A stretch of 64,000 bases of DNA, from the NCBI RefSeq assembly GCF_009176705.1, contig NZ_AP021847.1, forward strand, positions 362,501 to 426,500, read 5' to 3'. The position numbers and the translations under genes are program-made. This document shows positions 26,781 to 36,023 of this stretch, piece by piece. The stretch comes from Pseudoalteromonas sp. A25 (lineage in GTDB: Bacteria > Pseudomonadota > Gammaproteobacteria > Enterobacterales > Alteromonadaceae). Under the pieces are notes generated by a model. The model made no database searches and was not told the origin of the DNA. It saw only the letters and a program-made list of their open reading frames with translations. Position 1 is the stretch's first letter, and every line of letters begins with the position of its first letter.

Positions 26781-29606
26781 ATGCAAATCAGAATTGGACA
26801 AGAGATCCTAAGTCGTGAAGCTTTGCTAGACAGCGCTGGACTGCTGGCTGAGTTTGTACAGGCCAATGGCGACACACTCATTTGGCAACATGACGAACAA
26901 CGTATAGAAGTCCTCGACCTAGTTGGTGGGTTTGGTAGCACATTGCTTGGACACAATCACCCTGAACTCGTTGAGACCATGCAGCACAGCTTACGTGCCA
27001 ATCGACCCATGTGGGTGCAAGGTGCACAGCGCCCTATCGCGAAGCAATTACGAGAAGCACTGGCTGAAAAACTAAGCACAGAAACAGGCAAGCAATATCA
27101 GCTCATCATCCTCAATACCGGCACTGAAGCCGTTGAAGCCGCACTAAAACATGCTCAATATGAATATTTTCAGCGCCTTAGCCAGGCACAAACACGCAGT
27201 GCCGATAACTGGCGCGAGTTTATGGCGCGTTTATCCCGTAACGAATTGAGTATTAGTGAAGCGTTTTTTAGCAAAGCCGAGCAATTACTTGGCCAAGAGC
27301 CCATTGAAAGCATTGAAGAATTACAACGCGCTCTGCAATATCGTAACCAGCAAGCGTTCAACTTGCCAGCCAAAGTGGCTGCGTTTAAAGGTGCATTTCA
27401 TGGCAAAACACGCGGCAGCCTCGCCACAACGTACAACCGAGATGCACGCCTGCCCTTTATTGCAAACAACCCTGATGCGGTATTTATTGAAGACTGTGAC
27501 AGCTTTAAGCAAACGCTTTCTGCTTGGCAAAGTCAATACTGGCACATTGAATTTGAACCTTTACGCTTGGTTGCCAAGCCAATCAATCAGTTAGCCGCGG
27601 TGATCTACGAACCAATTCAAGGTGAAGGCGGAGTCGTCCCGCTTGCGCAGCAGTACATCGATTTACTTCACGAAATAAAACAAAGCCACCCAGATACCGC
27701 CATTATTGCTGATGAAATTCAATGTGGACTTGGCCGCACAGGGCATTTTTTAGAAAGTGTCGCACGCCAAGTACCCAATGATTACATCACCTTAGCCAAA
27801 TCACTTGGCGGAGGGCTATGTAAAATTTCTGCCGTGGCAATTGATGCCAGTCGTTACCATCAAGAATTTAGCATGCTGCACAGCACTACTTTTGCAGATG
27901 ATGACTTAAGCTCAGCAGTTGCCCTAAAAACTTTAGCCCTACTAGAGCGCGACGACATCGTTCACAAAACGCAAAGCCTAGGGGAAGCGTTTTTAAGCGC
28001 CTTGCAAGGACTTGCCAATGATTACCCAGACATGATCACTGAGGTAAGGGGTAAAGGATGTATGCTAGGTATCGAGCTTGCTTCACAAAGCGAGCATCCT
28101 AGCGCAACCATTTCAGGCTTAGACAAAGAAAACGTACTTTCAATGGCACTGGCTGGCTACTTATTGCATCGTCACCATATTCGTATATTGCCATCGTTAG
28201 GTAAACGCCGCGTACTAAGGTTACAACCTTCAAGCTACTTTGCGCACGAAAATATAGCCAAAGTGGTTAACGCTCTAAAAGCGGCATTTGAGCTTATTCG
28301 TGCGCATAAAATCGCTCCCTTAATGTCTCATCTTATTCACACAGATATCAGTGAGCTTGCCTATCATGAGCGCTTGCATCACCCCGTGCGCGAAGAAAAT
28401 ACCCCAAGTGGTATTGAAAAAGTGGCATTTATTAGTCACCTGATTGATCAAGACAGTCTAAATGAAATCGACCCAGGCTGGCGTGTGTTTGATGAGTATG
28501 AGCAAGAAGAGCTCAACCACCATATTCTGCCTGTGACTATCCCTAGTGTACTTGCCAGACGAAAAATTATCTCGCTAAGTGGCCGTGAAATTGAGCTGGT
28601 GCTTTATGGTATTCAAATGGATGCTGAAAGCATCGAAGCAGATAGACGTTTCAACCGCTCTACAATCATTCGCTCACAAGTGCATGAAGCCTATCGGCAG
28701 GCACGAGAAGAAGGCTGTAAGCTAGTGGGTTTTGGAGGCTATACCTCGATTGTAACCAGTAATTGCTGCGACTTTACTTACAACACACCAGCGGCTACAT
28801 CTGGCAATGCGCTAACCGTTGCAGCAAGTATCAATACCGTTTTAAGTAGTGCAACACAGCACGGGATTGATTTGAAGAAAGCGACCGTCGCAATTTGTGG
28901 TGCTGCAGGCAACATTGGGCAAGTACACAGCGCGATACTTGCCAAACATTGTCATAAATTAATCCTGATCACCCGTAATGCAAGTGCAACCAATATGAAC
29001 GACACATTACGGGTTATTTGTGAACAACTATACCTTGGCATAGAGCAGCAGATAAGTGGTGGCAAACTCTTAGAGAGCTGTAAAGAGTGGCTAACGCCAC
29101 GTATCGGTGATGACAAGCCTGAAGTTATTCAACGCGAGCTTAAGAGCATTTTGCTAGCTAGAGGCTTGGTAGTAATAAGCGATAATTTTAATGATTGCCA
29201 GCAAGCCGATGTCATTGTCAGTAATACCAGCAGCCCAACGACCGTATTTAGAGCTGAGCATATTAACGCACATAAACCCGTGTTAATAAGTGATGTCGCT
29301 GTGCCCAGAGATGTGCCCGAAGATATTGTGCTAACACGCCCCAACGTTAAGCTCATTCGTGGTGGTGTCGTCAACCTCACGCAAAATCCAGAGTTTACTT
29401 TACCTGGTATGTTATTACCTAAAGGACAGGTATATGCGTGCTGTGGAGAAACAATTTTGCTTGGCCTAGCAGGTGCCTTTTCCCATTTTAGTATGGGCGC
29501 TTTAACTTGTGCTCAAGTGGAACAAGTACAAGCTTTAGCCGCTATACACGGCTTTGAGTTAGATCAGGAGAAACCGCAAAATGACTCATTGCAAGCCGTT
29601 AGCTAA
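26781..29606 (+). CDS. tamH: Aminotransferase fused to acyl thioester reductase (TamH-like)
   Basis: 941 residues. The N-terminal two-thirds of the first half is a class III aminotransferase (residues 30-510): NTGTEAVEAALKHA, EPIQGEGGV, Asp311 in DEIQCGLGRTG and PLP Lys340 in TLAKSLGGG. The C-terminal part (about 520-930) has GFGGYTSIVTSN, SGNALTVAASI and a Rossmann loop AICGAAGNIGQ, and resembles cyanobacterial acyl-ACP reductase. Together they should reduce the carrier-bound fatty acyl group to the aldehyde and transaminate it to the amine. TamH of P. tunicata is described with this pair of roles. GGAG precedes the ATG. Confidence 0.9.
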   Translation: MQIRIGQEILSREALLDSAGLLAEFVQANGDTLIWQHDEQRIEVLDLVGGFGSTLLGHNHPELVETMQHSLRANRPMWVQGAQRPIAKQLREALAEKLSTETGKQYQLIILNTGTEAVEAALKHAQYEYFQRLSQAQTRSADNWREFMARLSRNELSISEAFFSKAEQLLGQEPIESIEELQRALQYRNQQAFNLPAKVAAFKGAFHGKTRGSLATTYNRDARLPFIANNPDAVFIEDCDSFKQTLSAWQSQYWHIEFEPLRLVAKPINQLAAVIYEPIQGEGGVVPLAQQYIDLLHEIKQSHPDTAIIADEIQCGLGRTGHFLESVARQVPNDYITLAKSLGGGLCKISAVAIDASRYHQEFSMLHSTTFADDDLSSAVALKTLALLERDDIVHKTQSLGEAFLSALQGLANDYPDMITEVRGKGCMLGIELASQSEHPSATISGLDKENVLSMALAGYLLHRHHIRILPSLGKRRVLRLQPSSYFAHENIAKVVNALKAAFELIRAHKIAPLMSHLIHTDISELAYHERLHHPVREENTPSGIEKVAFISHLIDQDSLNEIDPGWRVFDEYEQEELNHHILPVTIPSVLARRKIISLSGREIELVLYGIQMDAESIEADRRFNRSTIIRSQVHEAYRQAREEGCKLVGFGGYTSIVTSNCCDFTYNTPAATSGNALTVAASINTVLSSATQHGIDLKKATVAICGAAGNIGQVHSAILAKHCHKLILITRNASATNMNDTLRVICEQLYLGIEQQISGGKLLESCKEWLTPRIGDDKPEVIQRELKSILLARGLVVISDNFNDCQQADVIVSNTSSPTTVFRAEHINAHKPVLISDVAVPRDVPEDIVLTRPNVKLIRGGVVNLTQNPEFTLPGMLLPKGQVYACCGETILLGLAGAFSHFSMGALTCAQVEQVQALAAIHGFELDQEKPQNDSLQAVS

Positions 29607-30663
29607 CGTTGTTAGCGAATGTATTGAGCTGGCTAAACTGGTGCCCTCATCACACAATTGCCAGCCTTGGCGCGTACATTTGCACCACGCAGGTATGCCT
29701 TTTGATGGCACGCTGAACATAAGCATTGATAGTGAGCATACTATCAATGCGCTCAGTTCATTAAAAAATGAAATGCTAATGAGCTTGGCAGGTTTCAGCT
29801 GCGCTTTAATCAACTTGTTAGAAGCGTCAGGTGTAGTGTGTGAGGTACAAAGCAATACCGCTAACTTAAGTGTCATTGATAACGAAGATACGCAGGTATT
29901 TAGTGTGTATCTGACATTAAAACCAGATAGCGAAGACAAAACTCGTTTTGTACGCTTAAGCCAGTTATTGCAAAACCGCTATACACACCGTGGTGAGCTA
30001 CATACAGATAAACCGCTGCAATGGCAACAAGACATACTTGCAACCAAACTTTGGCCTAATGAGCAATTACATTGGCTCAAAGTAACGTCACAAAAGCAAA
30101 CTCAAATAGCTAAGTTAGTGGCGCGTTTTGCCGCATTGGATTTTAGCCACCGAAAGGCATGGCAAGAAACCTATCAGTTTATCGACTTTGCCAAAGGTAA
30201 ACACGTCAAAAAAGAGCGTGGTTTTAATATACAACAGCTAATGGGCCCAATGAGTGCGTTCAAGCGTCGTATTAATCAACTACTGTTGCACCCGAATACC
30301 ATGCTTGTACTAAACAAATTTGGCATGGCACAAAAAATGGCCGACATGCTAGCTATGTTAAGCGAACAAAGCGCTCAGCTCATTTGCTTGTGTCACAGTA
30401 ATAAAGCCGATACTACCGCTTGGTTGGCTGCTGGAGAATATATGCTCGAAGCTTGGTTACAAGCAACAGAGCAGCAACTTGCAGTACATCCATTAAGTGT
30501 ACTGTTACAACACTCTGACGCCAAAACAGCACTACATCACACATTAGGCGCACAACATAGCCCGATGTTTATCGCACGCGTAGGCAAGAGTAATGCTGAG
30601 CAAAGTTTCATTGCTCAGTTTCGCTATCGCACCTCTTTATCTCGAATACTAACGCAACACTAA
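29581..30663 (+). CDS. pigM: Nitroreductase-like oxidoreductase (PigM-like)
   Basis: 360 residues. The opening motif LAKLVPSSHNCQPWRVHL is that of FMN-dependent nitroreductase-family proteins, and later AAGEYMLEAWLQA matches their second half. PigM oxidises the hydroxymethyl of 4-hydroxy-2,2'-bipyrrole-5-methanol to the aldehyde. The middle segment (170-250) is family-specific. The start overlaps tamH by 26 bases and has an AGGAG 8 bases before it. Confidence 0.85.
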   Translation: MTHCKPLANVVSECIELAKLVPSSHNCQPWRVHLHHAGMPFDGTLNISIDSEHTINALSSLKNEMLMSLAGFSCALINLLEASGVVCEVQSNTANLSVIDNEDTQVFSVYLTLKPDSEDKTRFVRLSQLLQNRYTHRGELHTDKPLQWQQDILATKLWPNEQLHWLKVTSQKQTQIAKLVARFAALDFSHRKAWQETYQFIDFAKGKHVKKERGFNIQQLMGPMSAFKRRINQLLLHPNTMLVLNKFGMAQKMADMLAMLSEQSAQLICLCHSNKADTTAWLAAGEYMLEAWLQATEQQLAVHPLSVLLQHSDAKTALHHTLGAQHSPMFIARVGKSNAEQSFIAQFRYRTSLSRILTQH

Positions 30664-30673
30664 AAGGACCGTT

Positions 30674-31435
30674 ATGAAACAACTTTTTTTCTTCTTTATC
30701 ATTTTGCTAAGCAGTAATGCCATTGCAAATAGTAAAGATCAACTAGGCTCATGGATTGACAGCGCAGAGCGTATTTTACGAGCTAAAACATCCGCTTCAG
30801 TGCTTTCAATGGCGATTAATAAAGCCGAGTACCAACGTGATTTTACCTTATTAGTGCTCACCGATGACCGTAGTGAGCAACAAAAGGTTATGGTACGCAT
30901 GCTAGGTCCGGCTTTATGGCGTGGCAATGTCACGCTCAAAGTCGATGACCGAATCTCATTTTTTGAACCACGCAACAAGCGAACAACCGTCATGAGTAGC
31001 TCCATGTTGGCATCCAGCTGGATGGGTAGCCACTTTAGTAATGATGATTTGATGCGAGAAACCGACTTAGCAACACACTATGCATATCAGGCTGCCAAGT
31101 CATGGCATCAAGAAAGTCGAGACTACCACCTGATTGAACTAACCCCCTTACCCTCAGCACCTGTGGTTTGGGGTAAGGTGATGTATCGCTTGTACATTGA
31201 CGATGGCCGAGTATTTCCTGAACAAGTTTCTTATTACCGCCGCAATAGCGATGAGCAACCAGAGCGTACGCTGACTTACAGCGATGTAAAACAAATGGAT
31301 GGCTTTAAAGTACCTACCATGATGGAAATGCGTATTTCAGACAAACCTGACGAATACACGCGCATGCATTATCAAAAAATAAAATTCAATAGTGATTTGG
31401 CTGCTAGCAAGTTCACTGAACAAGCGTTTCTGTAG
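30674..31435 (+). CDS. Outer-membrane lipoprotein-sorting (LolA-like) protein
   Basis: 253 residues with a Sec signal peptide (MKQLFFFFIILLSSNAIAN, cut near residue 19). The rest is a LolA/VioE-type half-barrel of the PF17131 kind: YQRDFTLLVLTDDRSEQQKVMVR, PRNKRTTVMSSSMLASSWMGSHFSNDDL and the DVKQMDGFKVPTMMEM close. Family members carry hydrophobic cargo in the periplasm, often next to FtsX permeases. Here the cargo may be the lipophilic pigment itself or a lipoprotein needed for export. Preceded by AAAAGGACC. Confidence 0.82.
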   Translation: MKQLFFFFIILLSSNAIANSKDQLGSWIDSAERILRAKTSASVLSMAINKAEYQRDFTLLVLTDDRSEQQKVMVRMLGPALWRGNVTLKVDDRISFFEPRNKRTTVMSSSMLASSWMGSHFSNDDLMRETDLATHYAYQAAKSWHQESRDYHLIELTPLPSAPVVWGKVMYRLYIDDGRVFPEQVSYYRRNSDEQPERTLTYSDVKQMDGFKVPTMMEMRISDKPDEYTRMHYQKIKFNSDLAASKFTEQAFL

Positions 31436-31443
31436 GAGGTCGC

Positions 31444-32853
31444 ATGGGATTATACATTCGCCTCGCTTGGCGCAACCTGTTGCGTAACACAAAGCGCAGC
31501 TCGGTCACCGCTTTGGGGATCACTTTAGGTATCGGTTTTTGTATTACCACTTTGGCAATAATGGATGGACTTAGCCATGACTTGATCACAGGCACCACCC
31601 AAGGCCAAGTGGGCCACATTCAGGTGCATGAGCAAGACTATCTCGCAAAGCGTCAACTGCAGCAAACCATTGAAAATAACAGTCAAGTGCTCTTAGAACT
31701 TCGAGACCTCAACTCAGTTAAAGCCGCCGCAGCCAGATTGTATAGCTTTGGCTATCTCAGTAAAGATGACAAATCGATTGGGGTTAGTTTATTAGGGGTA
31801 GAGCCTAAACATGAACGTCAAGTCACCTCTTTAGCTGAACAAATCGTAGATGGTTCGTTTATATCTGAGCCAACACCTTGGCCAAAAGGCCAAGCTCTCA
31901 GTGAAGCGCAACTAGCGCTTGATGAGCAACTCACTGAACAAGCCATTGCTAATGCCTTTGCCGAACTAGATGGCCTAGACACCACCAGCAATGAGTTACA
32001 ATTGCACACTAATGAGCTGATTGACACACTGGCACCGTTACCATTTACGCTTCCTCAAGTGGTTCTGGGTGTAAAACTCGCTAAAAACTTGCAGGCAAAT
32101 GTAGGCGATGAAATCACCTTATTATTTGAAACAGCACAAGGCGCACAACAGTCATTACAATTACAAGTAGCGGGCATTAGTCGACAAGGTACCGATCTTA
32201 TTGACCGCACTCGTATGATATTTCACCTTGAAGATCTGCAAAAATTACTACAGCTGCCAAATCAAAGTCACGAAATTGCTATCTCTACAATGAATCTTCA
32301 AAAAGTGGATTTCGCACAGCAAGTGATTAGTGATGTGCTCGGCTCAAGCTACCCACAATTAAGCGTGCAAACTTGGTCACAATTGCGTCCTGACATCTTA
32401 GCCCTGATCCAATCAAACCAAGCATTAATGGGTACTTTGGTATTTATCATTTTCTTAATCGCCGGCGTTGGCGTCATGAACGCGATGCTGGTTAGTGTGA
32501 TGGAACGTCGTAAAGAGCTGAGCTTGCTAAAAGCACTAGGCCTAAAAGGCCCCAATGTTGTTTGGCTAGTCACGGTTGAAACACTGGTTTTAACCTTTGT
32601 AGCCTCAATTGCGGGCCTAGCAATGGGGATTGTACTGGGGAGTTACCTACAAAAATACGGCTGGGACATCAGTCAATTCGGCGAGTTTAGCTTAGCGGGC
32701 GTGGGAATGACCAGCGCACTCAAAGCCAAATTGACCCTCAATAACTTGTTAATCCCGGTAATCGTTATGTTCGTTATCGCATTACTAGCAGCGCTTTACC
32801 CTGCATTCTCTGCAGCAAGATTAGAACCAGCACAAGGAATGAGAGCCTCATGA
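31444..32853 (+). CDS. FtsX-type ABC permease (LolC/E-like), first of pair
   Basis: 469 residues: N-terminal helix (about 20-42, SVTALGITLGIGFCITTLA), a large periplasmic part, and three C-terminal helices (about 325-350, 372-402, 435-460). The coupling segment is ERRKELSLLKALGLKGPNV. A strong AGGAGG precedes the ATG, 8 bases after the LolA-like gene. With the next two genes it builds a complete LolCDE-type transporter inside the pigment operon. Confidence 0.88.
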   Translation: MGLYIRLAWRNLLRNTKRSSVTALGITLGIGFCITTLAIMDGLSHDLITGTTQGQVGHIQVHEQDYLAKRQLQQTIENNSQVLLELRDLNSVKAAAARLYSFGYLSKDDKSIGVSLLGVEPKHERQVTSLAEQIVDGSFISEPTPWPKGQALSEAQLALDEQLTEQAIANAFAELDGLDTTSNELQLHTNELIDTLAPLPFTLPQVVLGVKLAKNLQANVGDEITLLFETAQGAQQSLQLQVAGISRQGTDLIDRTRMIFHLEDLQKLLQLPNQSHEIAISTMNLQKVDFAQQVISDVLGSSYPQLSVQTWSQLRPDILALIQSNQALMGTLVFIIFLIAGVGVMNAMLVSVMERRKELSLLKALGLKGPNVVWLVTVETLVLTFVASIAGLAMGIVLGSYLQKYGWDISQFGEFSLAGVGMTSALKAKLTLNNLLIPVIVMFVIALLAALYPAFSAARLEPAQGMRAS

Positions 32854-34106
32854 TCCATAAATTAGCTTTACGAAATTTGTTGCGAAACAAGCGCCGATCC
32901 CTTCTGACTTCACTGATCATCGTATTTGCATTTAGCATGATGATCTTATTTATGGGGTTATCAGATGGTGGCCACAAGGCGATGATTGATATCGGCGTTA
33001 GAATGGGGCTAGGCCACGTTGTTGTTCAGCACCCAGAGTATAGAGACGACCCAGCACTTAGCCATTTGCTCGATAACCCAGAGCAATTAAAGCAACGATT
33101 GAAAGCGACTGATGCCCGCTTAACGCCCGTTGCAAGACTGCGCTCTGATGCGCTAATTCAAGCTGGCCGTCATGGTGTTGCATTGACAATATCTGGCGTT
33201 GAGCCACTGTTAGAGGCCCAAGTGTCTGCCATTGCTGATGACAAAGCCATTGTGCAAGGAGAAACGTTAGCAGCGTTTACCAACAGCGCTACCCTGCAAC
33301 GTCTTTCAGGCATCGTCATTGGCGAAACATTGGCACAGAACTTAGAAGTTCGCATTGGTGATACCGTCACGCTAACGGTTAAACCCGCCAGTGGCGGCGA
33401 TTTGGCACGCTCAGCGTTTGAAGTAGCGGGTATCTTTAAAACTGGATTGCATGAGCTTGACACGTTTTGGGCTGAAGTGCCGATAGATGACTTGCAAGCT
33501 TTACTCGAAGTTCCCGATCAAGTCAGTCAAATTGCACTTTATACGAGCGCTGGCAGCGACAACGTTGCACAGCTTGCCACTGCTTTAACGGCACAATTTC
33601 CGACATTAGATATTTTGCCGTGGCAAACCGCTGCACCTGAATTGTATTCAGCGGTCACCCTTGATGCTGCCGGCATGTATTTGTTAATGCTCATTGTTTA
33701 TGTGGTCGTGGCTGTTGGCATTCTCAACACCGTATTGATGTCGACTTTCAGGCGTCAAAAAGAGTTTTCAATGATGATTGCACTTGGGGCTCGCACCAGC
33801 ACCGTTACTCAGGTTGTGTTGCTAGAGGCTATTTACCTGAGCGCCTTTTCGCTCACCATTGGCTTAGTGCTGGGCCTTTGGGGACACCATCACTTTGCAA
33901 CACAAGGACTCGACTTTAAAGAAGTATTTGGCACCGCGATGGAAGCTGGTGGCGTATTACTACCCGAGAAATTTTACTCAACATTAGAGCTAAGCAAGTT
34001 ATCACTGAGCGTCTTGTTCGTTTTTGTTTTAACTATTCTCGTCACCCTTATTCCAGCAATTCGTGCTGGACACCGCTCACCTGTTGCAGCCAGTCAAGAA
34101 TCGTAA
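32850..34106 (+). CDS. FtsX-type ABC permease (LolC/E-like), second of pair
   Basis: 418 residues with the same 1+3 helix plan (helix 1 about 16-38, C-terminal helices about 278-303, 325-345, 382-405) and coupling segment RRQKEFSMMIALGARTSTV. It overlaps the first permease by 4 bases (ATGA), which favours equal amounts of the two subunits. Distinct in sequence from the exporter at 11.6-14.1 kb. Confidence 0.88.
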   Translation: MIHKLALRNLLRNKRRSLLTSLIIVFAFSMMILFMGLSDGGHKAMIDIGVRMGLGHVVVQHPEYRDDPALSHLLDNPEQLKQRLKATDARLTPVARLRSDALIQAGRHGVALTISGVEPLLEAQVSAIADDKAIVQGETLAAFTNSATLQRLSGIVIGETLAQNLEVRIGDTVTLTVKPASGGDLARSAFEVAGIFKTGLHELDTFWAEVPIDDLQALLEVPDQVSQIALYTSAGSDNVAQLATALTAQFPTLDILPWQTAAPELYSAVTLDAAGMYLLMLIVYVVVAVGILNTVLMSTFRRQKEFSMMIALGARTSTVTQVVLLEAIYLSAFSLTIGLVLGLWGHHHFATQGLDFKEVFGTAMEAGGVLLPEKFYSTLELSKLSLSVLFVFVLTILVTLIPAIRAGHRSPVAASQES

Positions 34107-34115
34107 GGAATTAAC

Positions 34116-34820
34116 ATGATCAAATTAACTCAAATTAACAAAATATTCTCTGACAAACACCAGTCTTTTCATTGCCTAAAAGACTTGGATTTAGAGGTCA
34201 ATCAAGGTGAATTCACCGTCATTGCAGGCCCTTCTGGTTCTGGAAAGTCAACCCTACTGAACATTATTGGCCTACTCGATAAACCAAGCTCAGGCAGCTA
34301 TGAGTTTGATGGACAAGATGTCGCTAAATTAAATAGCAATCGCTTGGCAGATATACGCAGAGAAAAAATTGGTTTCGTGTTTCAGGCGTATAACTTAATG
34401 CCCGTGCTTACAGCGCTGGAAAACACCGAGATGATCATGGAGTTTTGTAACGTTGATAAAAAAGTTCGTCGACAGCGTGCTATCGAAACACTTGAAGCGG
34501 TCGGGCTTGGTGATTTTAAAAACCGCTTTCCAGCACAGCTAAGTGGTGGTCAACAGCAGCGTGTGGCGGTTGCCAGAGCAATTGCGGCACAGCCACTATT
34601 AGTCATTGCGGATGAACCTACTGCTAACCTAGACTCTCGCTCCACAGAAAGCTTGCTGGATTTAATGCAATCACTTAATGAAGATCTCGGTGTCACATTC
34701 TTATTTAGCTCGCACGACCCACGCGTTATCGAGCGAGCACACCGCGTTATTCATCTGCAAGATGGTCAGATCGTCAAAGACGTAAGCACCCATAATAATG
34801 GTCAACAGGTAGCAGTGTAA
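34116..34820 (+). CDS. ABC transporter ATPase (LolD/MacB type)
   Basis: 234 residues. Walker A GPSGSGKSTLLN, signature LSGGQQQRVAVARA, Walker B LVIADEPTANLDS and switch His (SSHDP) are intact. AAGGAATT precedes the ATG. It completes the FtsX-type exporter encoded by the two genes before it. Confidence 0.95.
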   Translation: MIKLTQINKIFSDKHQSFHCLKDLDLEVNQGEFTVIAGPSGSGKSTLLNIIGLLDKPSSGSYEFDGQDVAKLNSNRLADIRREKIGFVFQAYNLMPVLTALENTEMIMEFCNVDKKVRRQRAIETLEAVGLGDFKNRFPAQLSGGQQQRVAVARAIAAQPLLVIADEPTANLDSRSTESLLDLMQSLNEDLGVTFLFSSHDPRVIERAHRVIHLQDGQIVKDVSTHNNGQQVAV

Positions 34821-34821
34821 C

Positions 34822-36015
34822 GTGAAGTCCTTGTTACTTTTTATTGCCTGCACAAGTGTGCAGGCAATTGGTTTTGAAGCAGATGAAGACTTTGCCGAGC
34901 TATTCGGTGAAGCGCCCACCTCTAACTCGCAGGTAAGTGGGGTATTTGAGGCAAACTTAGTCAGTGTGGATACGCCCTTGCAAAACAGCTGGGGAAGTAA
35001 TCAATTTGCGCGTCTTGAGTATCAACACAAACAAGATGACAACGTATGGGTGATGCATACGCAATTAGATTTTGACTACCTAGAAGACGGGAGTCTGCTG
35101 AGTTTATTTGCTAAGCAACCGGTGGCAGATAGAGCACTCGACCTTGACTGGCAAGAACGCCACGATCGCCAGCTTTGGTATGCTCAAGTCGATTGGGCTT
35201 ATTGGCAGCGCGCGTTTAACAATGCCAGTATCACCGTTGGCAGGCAGCCTGTAACGGTAGGTTTAGGGCGGCTCTTTTCACCGCTTGATCCGCTAGGCGC
35301 GTTTAACGTTTTTGACTTAGACAGGCTCTACAAAAGTGGTGTAGACGCTATCAAGCTTGACTATTTTGTCAGCGACACTATGCAAACCCAAAGCATCCTT
35401 ACGGTTAATCAAAACGACAAACTGCAGGGCTTACAAACTATTAAAGGCAACTTGGAGCAAGGTGTATGGCTTCTAAGTGCTGCTATTCGTGAAGAACAGC
35501 ACTATATATCCGCCAGTTTACAGCGCTATCAAGCTTGGCTTGATGCCGACGTTTATGGCGAGCTTTTGTATGGCGATTTAACATCAAGTGCTCAAGCACA
35601 GTTTACAACCTCACAGCAAAAGCGCGCTTTATTAGGCATGAGCACCAAGGTGGGTGCTAACGGTAGCCTGACTTTTGAATTTTTATACCAATCACTTGCG
35701 GCAGATGAGCAAACTGACTACCGCCTTTGGCAACAACGTTATGCCCACTCACAGATAACTCCTATGGGCTTAGCCAAACGCTATATGGCGTTGTCGTATA
35801 GCAATGAGTGGCGAGATTTAACGCGTTACGAACTACTGGCCATGCATAACTTGGTCGACAGCCACAGCACCTTATCAGCCGTTGTCACTCACTCTGCCAG
35901 CGATAATTTACAACTTAGACTAGCGCTCGCTTGGACACCCAAGCAAGGCATACGCAACAGCGAATTTGAACAATTTGCTGACTTACTTCAACTTGGGATC
36001 CGCTATTATTTTTAG
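34822..36015 (+). CDS. Putative outer membrane beta-barrel protein
   Basis: 397 residues from a GTG one base after the ATPase stop. A signal peptide (MKSLLLFIACTSVQAIG) is followed by alternating polar/hydrophobic strands throughout, and the last residues LGIRYYF end in Phe as in BAM-assembled barrels. Length and strand count suit a 14-18 strand barrel. The family is not recognised for certain. Its place right after the LolCDE-like genes suggests an outer membrane step of pigment export. Confidence 0.7.
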   Translation: MKSLLLFIACTSVQAIGFEADEDFAELFGEAPTSNSQVSGVFEANLVSVDTPLQNSWGSNQFARLEYQHKQDDNVWVMHTQLDFDYLEDGSLLSLFAKQPVADRALDLDWQERHDRQLWYAQVDWAYWQRAFNNASITVGRQPVTVGLGRLFSPLDPLGAFNVFDLDRLYKSGVDAIKLDYFVSDTMQTQSILTVNQNDKLQGLQTIKGNLEQGVWLLSAAIREEQHYISASLQRYQAWLDADVYGELLYGDLTSSAQAQFTTSQQKRALLGMSTKVGANGSLTFEFLYQSLAADEQTDYRLWQQRYAHSQITPMGLAKRYMALSYSNEWRDLTRYELLAMHNLVDSHSTLSAVVTHSASDNLQLRLALAWTPKQGIRNSEFEQFADLLQLGIRYYF

Positions 36016-36023
36016 GTTAAATC

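Noticed and set aside
32850..34106. Idea that the two FtsX exporters are a recent duplication
   Set aside because: The permeases differ clearly in sequence and in partner genes, so they are separate systems.
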